From Leptodactylus fallax (taxonomy: Eukaryota; Chordata; Amphibia; Anura; Leptodactylidae), in the NCBI GenBank assembly GCA_947044405.1, contig CAMRHE010000068.1, forward strand, positions 2,014,501 through 2,078,500: a stretch of 64,000 bases of DNA. Reading direction: 5' to 3'. This document shows, in pieces, positions 34,939-44,800 of this stretch; within the stretch, counting starts at the first letter, position 1, and each line of letters opens with the position of its first letter. A program made the translations under genes and the position numbers. Below the pieces are notes generated by a model that did no database searches, was not told the DNA's origin, and saw only the letters and a list, made by a program, of their open reading frames with translations.

Positions 34939-35858
34939 TCAATGATGTAACACAGCATTTTTAGGTCCTAGTATATGTTTTCTCATATTACGTTCAGACT
35001 TAAACAGAATAATATAACATTTAGGGAAAAATATACAGCCCAACAATCCAGCACTAGAGGACAGGATGGCAAATATCTCCACGGCCACCATGTATTTGCC
35101 TTTGGTGCTGAGATAAGCCGGGATCATGGCTATCCAGACACTGCAGAACACCAGCATGCTGAAGGTGATGTACTTGGCCTCATTAAAACTGTCCGGTAAT
35201 GTCCTGGCTAAGAAAGCAATAATATAGCTAACAGTGGCCAGAATCCCCATATAACCTAGGACAGAGTAGAACCAAAAATCTGACCCGTCATTACACTGAA
35301 TTATTGTCTTTTCCTTATAAGAGTGTATGTCAAGCTCCTGGAAGGGGGGAGAGAGGGTCACCCAACTCATACAGATGACAACCTGGACAGAGGAGCAGAT
35401 CAGGAGCACACTATTAGGGAGTTTTACTCCAGTCCATGTTATCCACACACTTCCAGGTTTTGTGGCTTTGAATGCAATGCAAACCATTATGGTCTTGGCC
35501 AACAATGAAGAGATGGATACTGTGAGTAGTATTCCAGCAGAGATCTGCCGTAACATGCAGGTTATATCCACAGGACGACCAAGGAACAAGAAAACACAGA
35601 GGAAGCTCAGCACGATGGAGACCAGGAGGACAAAGCTCAGGTTCTTGTTATTCGCTCTCACAATTGGGGTGTCACGTTTTGAAACAAAAATGGCAAAAAT
35701 TAAAGTTGTCAGAATACAGAAGAAAGATGATAAACAGATAAAAACTATTGACATGATGTCCTTAGTATAAGATAAATATTCCATCTCCTTCAAGACGCAA
35801 AATGTTCTGTTCTCATGTGACCACGTGTCTTCTGGACATTTCATGCAATATTTACTAT
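34939..35858 (-). CDS. V2R gene B exon 6 (seven-transmembrane domain)
   Basis: 920 bp including the stop; acceptor TTTTGCAG. It starts DSKYCMKCPEDTWSHENRTF, then seven helices with PVDITCMLRQISAG, LPDSFNEAKYITFSMLVFCS and AYLSTKGKYMVAVEI. The tail (GPKNAVLHH) is longer than and different from A and C, and its 3' flank is not shared with them. Frame uninterrupted. Confidence 0.94.
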
Positions 35859-38800
35859 CTGCAAAATAAAGTGTTTTGATAGATGCGTTTAACTGATTTT
35901 CTATAAGGTTTTTTTTTTTTTTAAGTTAAACCTGGGACTATACGATCGATCTCTCATTTAAGAAAATGAATACTCCTTTATTTATAAGAATTATAGCCTT
36001 TTAGACAAATAACAAACATATTTATGTAGCAGACACAGCATTCTGCGTCATTGGGGTGTAAGGGAGACTTCCTCTGTGCACCCTGGCACCGGATGCTGAT
36101 ACTGGCCCTGGTGGGCTTGTTCTGTTGTAAGGAGTCACTTCCCTTTTCATCAAAGAAATAGATCAGATTTCTTCTATTCCCAGGGTAAAGCCCTTGTTTA
36201 ACCCCAGATATGTTTGATTAAAGCGTCCACTGCATTGTGTTATGGCATTATATTGGATCTGTCACAGGTATATTACTGAAACTAGATATGAGTGAACTAG
36301 TACGTAGCCAAGAGAATAAAAATATATAGTAATAAACAGGATGTAGCTTTGGATGCTGAGAGGGTCTAGCAGAGGTGAGGGAACGTGATAGTAACTGTTA
36401 TTAGGCCTCCAATTATTATATTCTGGTTTCAAAACAGACCCCATAATAGTACTTTCAGATCAAAAAGAGAGAAACTGGTAAGTGAACCTTGTGAATATTT
36501 GGAAAACGAACATATAAGGTGGACCACTTTCCTATTACAGTTTCAAGTTAAAGTTTGCTGCATATGTAGCACAAAAGGGATTATATTACGGAGAGATGCT
36601 GTGTAAGCTTGTCAAACATTGTGAGGCGTGTGGAGAGAGGTGAGGTGGACACTTCTCTCATTAAGACATTGTCCTGTGTTAGCCAAATAGCAAGAATTAT
36701 TTGTGCTTTTTAGTATAATAGGAGAGTGAATTTATCACTCTAATATTCTGTTTTCATATTACAGGGAAAAGCTTTATTATTTATAGAGAAAGATCCCAGC
36801 ATACCTGATACATTAGATATTTTTCCTTCTGAACATGGGGCACAACCATAACAGCACAAGTGTATACTAGGAGATGCCACTTTCATGTCTCCAGGTAAAC
36901 AGGGTGCTGAGCATCTGGATATGGGGATCTGCAGAAAGCAAACAAGACTTGCATTGTTATATTTTAACTTCTAATGAAAAATGGCATATGGCTGACTTCT
37001 GCATGGTGAACTTTCTGCTGATTCATGTATATCTATGTCATTGTGATCACCCATTTGAGGTTAGGACAGTCAATGTATAGGTGGCCACACTGTCAATCCA
37101 ATAATCTTGAACCAAACATAACCACTTCAGAACCTCACTCTGCTCCACACCAATCACTATGGATATATGCAATGGAGATTTATAACCAGTGTGTAATATC
37201 ATACTCGTACATCATCCGTCTGTTTCATGGATTCTGGCTTTATTTACAATTTCTTCAGTATACTGTTAGGACTGGAGCCGGCACCTCTGCAGTAGCGCTG
37301 TGAGGTGCCGCTCTGGTCCTCACACGTGCCGGCGCGCTCATTTCTCAAGGGGTTAACTGTCCTGCACTCCCAATCCTATATCTCTGCACTTCCGCTGCTC
37401 CTGCTGGCTATTCAGTTTCCTGGGTGTTAGCTCTTCTCCACATGCCTGGTACCGTTTGCAGTTTTGACCTTCTGCTCCTGTCTCCTGACTACGTTCTCTG
37501 CCTGCCGATTCTGTACCTTTGTTCCCTCCTGTTGTGACCACCGCTTTCCTCCTAGACCACTCCATCTTGCCCTCCATTTTTTTAACTGCGTGACCTCCTG
37601 ATACCGACCCGGCCTGCTGACTACTCTCTCATATCTCTTTGTACTGCATCACCTCCTGTTGCCGACTCGGACCGTACGACTACACTACATTGAACCTCTG
37701 CCACCTCCTGGATACCCCTTGCTTCTGCATTCTCCTCTACTTCTGGTTTTCATCGGCTTCAACACGAACTCAGTTGAGTGTTTTTCAGATTTCTGGGTCT
37801 GCTTTGACTTGTGGTGCGCTGAGAGTCTCGCACCCTCGGGAAGCTGCGGTTCTGGCCAAAGGAAGCAGCCAAGTCCATCTCCACCATCAGGAGCTGGGGT
37901 GAAAACCTCTGGAGGATGGTTTCTGCTCTGTTCGGAGGGCGCCGTTCGCTCAGTGCTGTTTAGTATAGTGTGCAGCGGTGTCTGGTTCTCTGGAACTAAC
38001 TATCTGTCTTGTACTGCATTAAGTTCTTAACATATACATCTTGCCGAGAATTCTGAATTTCTCCTAGATGTCCAAATCACAAGGCATTATGGGAAAGGAG
38101 CTGGGAGCTCATGCGCCCTCTATTGGATGTAACAGATCCTCAATTTGCTTTTGACTCACCGAGTCTTGAGACAGCAAAAGGGATTTTAGCCAAGCCAATT
38201 TCATTTATCTGCATACAGCGCTGTTTCGGGATTTTTGTCCCTCATCAGTGCAGAGCAAAATGAACTGGCTGGCTTTGTGGGAGGCAATGAGTGGGTTATG
38301 GACAGAGACATCTCTCCTTGAGGAGCGCACCAGTGAAGATGTGTAGAGTTTTAAATTGCCTTTCGCCCTCTACTAAGCATCTACATATCACAAGGCATTA
38401 TGGGAAAGGAGCTGGGAGCTCATGCGCCCTCTATTGGATGTAACAGATCCTCAATTTGCTTTTGACTCACCGAGTCTTGAGACAGCAAAAGGGATTTTAG
38501 CCAAGCCAATTTCATTTATCTGCATGCAGCGCTGTTTCGGGATTTTTGTCCCTCATCAGTCCTAGATGTCCAAGTGACATACTGTGACATTTCTGAAGAC
38601 TCTCGATCCTATATGTGCTGGGTAAGAGGGCAGAGTCTCCAAAAACATTGTGGCAAAAACTGGTGGCCTAGGAGAAACTCAGAATTCTCATAAAGATGTA
38701 CAATCCAAAGGTTCTAACAGGCATAATATGTCTCAATACATATCACTGTTGCCTTGCAGCACTGGAGTCCTGGCTTTGAATCCAGCCAAGAACTTCTACA

Positions 38801-41800
38801 AGAAGTTTGTATGTTCTCCCTTTGTTTGTATGGGTTTCATCCAGTTACTCCAATTTCCTTCCATACTCCAAAGACATACTGATAGGGAGTTTAGATTGTG
38901 AGCCCTGTATGGGACAGTGTCTGAATGTTTGTAAATGTCTGTAAAGCGCTGTGGAATGGAATAGTGCTATATACTGTATGTAAGCAAAATAACTAAGTAT
39001 AATTATTACAGTGTTTTATGTCATTGATCAAGTTCCCAAGTGTTGAAGACTTTGGACCTCCACTAGTCATCATGTGATATCATATACTACCAATATTAGA
39101 AAGCGGTAATACCATTTAACATACATTCTGTGATAACAAACGTGAAAATGATCCAAGAACTCACTTCTGATACATTATTTTTCCACATTATATCTTGTGC
39201 CCGAACCCAAAAATCCAAGCCGTCCATAGACCTTAGGCTGTACGATCCCACTTTGTTCAAAACCAAGATCGAATCATGTGATATAATAAGATTATTAATA
39301 GCAAAGGTGGATTCTTTATCTCCTTTCTCTGTGAAACATTTATGCTCCAGCCCAGATTCATCTGTACACATCATTGCTTCTATATAGTTGTGTACCTTCA
39401 ATAAAGAGATGATGATTATTTCAAGCATGTCAAAGATCATAGAACACAAAGAACAAAGCTAAAAAAAAAAAAATATTGTATTACACAAGGTGACGGAATG
39501 CATTTGCATTGTAAAATGTCATTAAATAGAGAATTTTCAGTCATTTATTCCATTGGTACCGCTAAGACCTATGACAAAAATAGTGAGTCAACTAACAAAG
39601 ATTGGGTTTAGAACAAGTCTAACTAAGTAAGAGTGTGTTGCACTGGCATTAGATGTATATGAACAAATAAAATACAGTCACAAATAATAAATAATAATTC
39701 AGCAAAATTATCTCTATTAATAATCAACATTTCATTAAAGTTATTATAATGGGCATCTTGTACATGTACTGTACATCCACAAAAACTGAACCATATCACT
39801 AAGGGAGAGTTGTGATAGTTGTGATTTGGATAGTGTATAGTAGCATGGATGAAAGTGCTTTACCAATCCCTCTCTGTTTCCATGGTGTGTAAGAAGTATC
39901 TATTAGGGATAGAAAATCCATGGGTGTGGGAGATAAAAACGAGAGATGGGCAAACTGGGCTTGTTACAAATTTTCAAAAAATTTCAAAATTTATGGAGTT
40001 TGCCTTTATGAGACCACCAACGTGAAGTATTATACTTTAGGGTCTCCTCGGGTTCTAGGGTATAATCAGAGGCCAGGGATGTATAAAAATAAAAATGAGA
40101 AGCACTTTCTCAATGTTGCCACATCATCACCAACAGTCTTCTTTCTGGGCCATCTTGATTTCGTGCCTCCAGGTCACCACTGAGGCCTGTGATTGGGCCT
40201 CATTAAATTTATTAAATGGATTGTTCAGGAATTGGACAATCCATGGAGGAGGATGAGGGAGGTGTAACATAAAAGTAAATCATTCTCATCTGTCCCTGAA
40301 GCTCAGTTGTCTGCCACCGGTGTTCATTTGGTCTTGCACCATACCCTCGTTGCCAGAAATCCTGTGTCCCACGGTAGCTGAAAATACATCACTGCTTCCT
40401 TGCCAGTCACTGCTGATGCCACTGAATGGTTTCAGCAGTCATGTGGGGGTGCAGGATTTCAGCGATGAGACCACGGTGTAAGACTGAATGGACAGTATGA
40501 TTTTTTTATGCTACACCTCTCCTGGCCTCCTCTATGGTTTCTCCAATTTTTGGACAACCCCTTTAATGAGGGAATTTATGAATAACCCTTTAATTTCCCT
40601 AGACTACCATAAATCTTACTATCCTTACATTGACAGGAAGCAATTTTGTCCTCTCAAACATTCAACGTATATTAACAAAAGTGCTATTAGTACTAGTATG
40701 ATTCAATAATAAATATTAGAAATTAATTAGTAAATAATACTGATAAGAATATTCAAGAGTTAAAAATCTTTTGCGACAGCGCTCCCATGTCATTGATAAT
40801 TAAAACTCAAGGAAATAAAATATACTTAAAATCATTGATTCAACTGATGTAAGGAGAATGTACTGGATCACTGGACATCAACCATTACACCTTGCGCCGA
40901 AACAGAATGGTCGAGTGAACCTCACAAATATTCACAAACGGAATCTCGTGAGGTTCGCCCAGCAGTTCTATTTCAGGTCAAAGTTGTTCAGTTCACACTG
41001 GAACTGGAACGGTCCCCCAGGACCACTGACATCATTAGTTTGTAGGAGACCTGAAGGTTGTAAAAAACCTGAAGAGGACACAGAAGGACCAACGGACACC
41101 ACTATGGATATCACTGTTATGTTTACTCACCTTCTCTTAGCCACTACTCATTATACATTGGAGTCTGAAGAGACCCCAAAGTATAATAGTGGTTCGAGGA
41201 CAAACCCCAAAAATTCGGCTTCGACTGAACCTGAAATTTTTAACAAAGGAGCATCCAATAAAGAGAATACAATTTGAGTGCCGCCTGTTGGGACTTTTTG
41301 TACTTTGTTGACCTAGAATCTGGACTGTAAAGAGCATGGCGGTATGTGAAAGTGAAGTGGCTACGTGCCTAATACTACCCTATGAATAGAAAAAAGTAGG
41401 TATTGGCAACTTTGTTTTTCTTCATTTTTGTCACTTGATTTTATACTATACTCCAGGGTCATGTGTTTAATGTTTATTTATCAAGGGCAGGGGATTCTAA
41501 TAAAATGGCCATTCAGTGCGACTCTCAAAATACTGTGTTCATCTACATTGTTCTTCTGTTTGATAGGGACATTGTTTAAAATATTTTCTCTAAAGATTTA
41601 CCTTGTGTTTATGTTGATATAACCAGTCTGTAGAGGGCTGTCCACAAGAAACGTACAGATCACTTAAACCGGTAGCCAGGGAATGGACAGCGAGATATAT
41701 TTGGGACGTTCTTTCATCAAAAACTGATAGTAAGCGTGTTTCTAACAATTCTGTTCCATTACGTTCATGAAGAGATTTTTTATGCATATTTGTATACATT

Positions 41801-44800
41801 TCCTCCATTCTCTTTCTCCATGGTGTGCCGTTAAGTTCTATGTTCAATAACGTTTCAAGGATCAAGTCTTTAGGATTCTTCAAATAATTTGAACTTTTTA
41901 AGTAACTTTTCATGTCTAGAATTTTGCCCTGGTTCAGGGCAAAAGATAAGCTAAGATTGACTAGTGGTGCTAAAATATTTAGAAAATATACAATATGGGG
42001 AGAGAAATTGGGACTAAAAATTAAGGTCCTGTCATGTGTCACGGGTAGAAGCTCAAAAAGAAAAAACATCATTGCTTCAGAATACGTGCCGCAGGTTATA
42101 ATAATCTGGGCAGATGATTTCTTTATCACCTCCATTGATCTTGTTATCTTGTGATCCTTTTTTTTTTTCACGTAAGTCTGAATATTCACTTTGTAAGACA
42201 TAGGCCACACAGATCTCATGTCTGGTAAGAATGTTTGTAAGCACGCTTGATTCTTTCCTGCCAGTGTTATCATTAGAGGATATAATCCCAACCCAGCTCC
42301 ATTTAAAGTAGCTCAGAAATTGAAATATGACAGAATAAGCTTTGTAGTCATCGGGAACGGTCCGGAAAAAAGATGGGAACAGATCTCTGTCACTGAGCAG
42401 TGGGTCTGTGGCTCCGTAACTGATCTGTATTATTAAAAAAAAACATTAGTTATCTTGGAAATAATACTAGGGCACAGTTAACGTGCGGGGGGATATTTCT
42501 TGTGCATTTTTCTCTGTTTCAATTGTAAAAAAAAAACATTAGGAAGAAATAGCAAGATGATAATGGCATAAAAGCACAGACGGGGATTTCCCAAGACTTA
42601 ATGTCTTATGCAATAGAACTTTCATAATACATTTGGTGCATTTGGCACATTGTATTCCAATGCACTTAAATTTATGATAAAAATGCATCTTATTAAATTG
42701 GGTATATTTTTTTATTTCTATGCTATGAGCATGACTAATAGCTGCAATAAATATAGCTGCTCTAATCGTTACTCAGAAGGTATAGATTTTCTTTTCTGGC
42801 ATACAGTCATATGAAAAAGTTTGGGCACCCCTATTAATCTTAATCATTTTTAGTTCTAAATATTTGGGTGTTTGCAACAGCCATTTCAATTTGATATATC
42901 TAATAACTGATGGACACAGTAATATTTCAGGATTGAAATGAGGTTTATTGTACAGAAACAGAAAATGTGCAATATGCATTAAACCAAAATTTGACCGCTG
43001 CAAAAATTTGGGTACCCTTATCATTTTATTGATTTGAATACTCCTAACTACTTTTTACTGACTTACTGAAGCACAAAATTGGTTTCGTAACCTCACTGAG
43101 CTTTGAACTTCATAGCCAGGTGTATCCAATCATGAGAAAAGGTATTTAAGGTGGCCAATTGCAAGTTGTTCTCCTATTTGAATCTCCTCTGAAGAGTGGC
43201 ATCATGGGCTCCTCAAAAAAACTCTCAAATGATCTGAAAACAAAGATTGTTCAACATAGTTGTTCAGGGGAAGGATACAAAAAGTTGTCTCAGAGATTTA
43301 ACCTGTCAGTTTCCACTGTGAGGAACATAGTAAGGAAATGGAAGACCACAGGGACAGTTCTTGATAAGCCCAGAAGTGGCAGGCCAAGAAAAATATCAGA
43401 AAGGCAGAGAAGAAGAATGGTGAGAACAGTCAAAGACAATCCACAGACCACCTCCAAAGAGCTGCAGCATCATCTTGCTGCAGATGGTGTCACTGTGCAT
43501 CGGTCAGCAATACAGCACACTTTGCACAAGGAGAAGCTGTATGGGAGAGTGATGCGAAAGAAGCCGTTTCTGAAAGCACGCCACAAACAGAGTCGCCTGA
43601 GGTATGCAAAAGCACATTTGGACAAGCCAGCTTCATTTTGGAAGATGGTCCTGTGGACTGATGAAACAAAGATTGAGTTGTTTGGTCATACAAAAAGGCG
43701 TTATGCATGGCGTCAAAAAAACACAGCATTCCAAGAAAAACACTTGCTACCCACTGTAAAATTTGGTGGAGGTTCCATCATGCTTTGGGGCTGTGTGGCC
43801 AATGCCGGCACCGGGAATCTTGTTAAAGTTGAGGGTCGCATGGATTCAACTCAGTATCAGCAGATTCTTGAGAATAATGTACAAGAATCAGTGACGAATT
43901 TGAAGTTACGCCGGGGATGGATATTTCAGCAAGACAATGATCCAAAACACAGCTCCAAATCTACTCAGGCATTCATGCAGAGGAACAATTACAATGTTCT
44001 GGAATGGCCATCCCAGTCCCCAGACATGAATATCATTGAACATCTGTGGGATAATTTGAAGCGGGCTGTCCATGCTCGGCGACCATCAAACTTAACTGAA
44101 CTGGAATTGTTTTGTAAAGAGGAATGGTCAAAAATACCTTCATTCAGGATCCAGGAACTGATTAAAAGCTACAGGAAGCGACTAGAGGCTGTTATTTTTG
44201 CAAAAGGAGGATCTACTAAATATTAATGTCACTTTTCTGTTGAGGTGCCCATACTTTTGCACCGGTCAAATTTTGGTTTAATGCATATTGCACATTTTCT
44301 GTTAGTACAATAAACCTCATTTCAATCCTGAAATATTACTGTGTCCATCAGTTATTAGATATATCAAATTGAAATGGCTGTTGCAAACACCCAAATATTT
44401 AGAACTAAAAATGATTAAGATTAATAGGGGTGCCCAAACTTTTTCATATGACTGTAAGTTATGACAATTTTCAGCATAAATTATAGTAATTTATTTTAGT
44501 CTACAAGATATCCCTCTTTCTCCAACTAAACCCATCTCTCTTGTATTGGCAATTTTGAAAGTTGACAAAAGAATAACTTTTTTTTTTAACTTGATTTAAC
44601 TGCCATTTTGTCACATTTCACAAAAGGTAGGAGTATCATTTACCTCTAGTTAAATTGTTTCTGTATCTCTCATACAGTTGTAAGTGGTGGTAATGGATAT
44701 CCATGACAGTTATGCCTTAGGCTTGTGAGAAGAAACACAGGACTGGGATTGGTACTAGTAATTGGTAAAAATTTCTATGTTAATTATTTATATAAATGTC

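Noticed and set aside
35327..35770. 147-codon plus-strand frame
   Set aside because: Antisense shadow of V2R gene B exon 6.
38745..38790. Possible tRNA gene
   Set aside because: Only a B-box-like phrase is present and an L2-type tail follows; this is a SINE.
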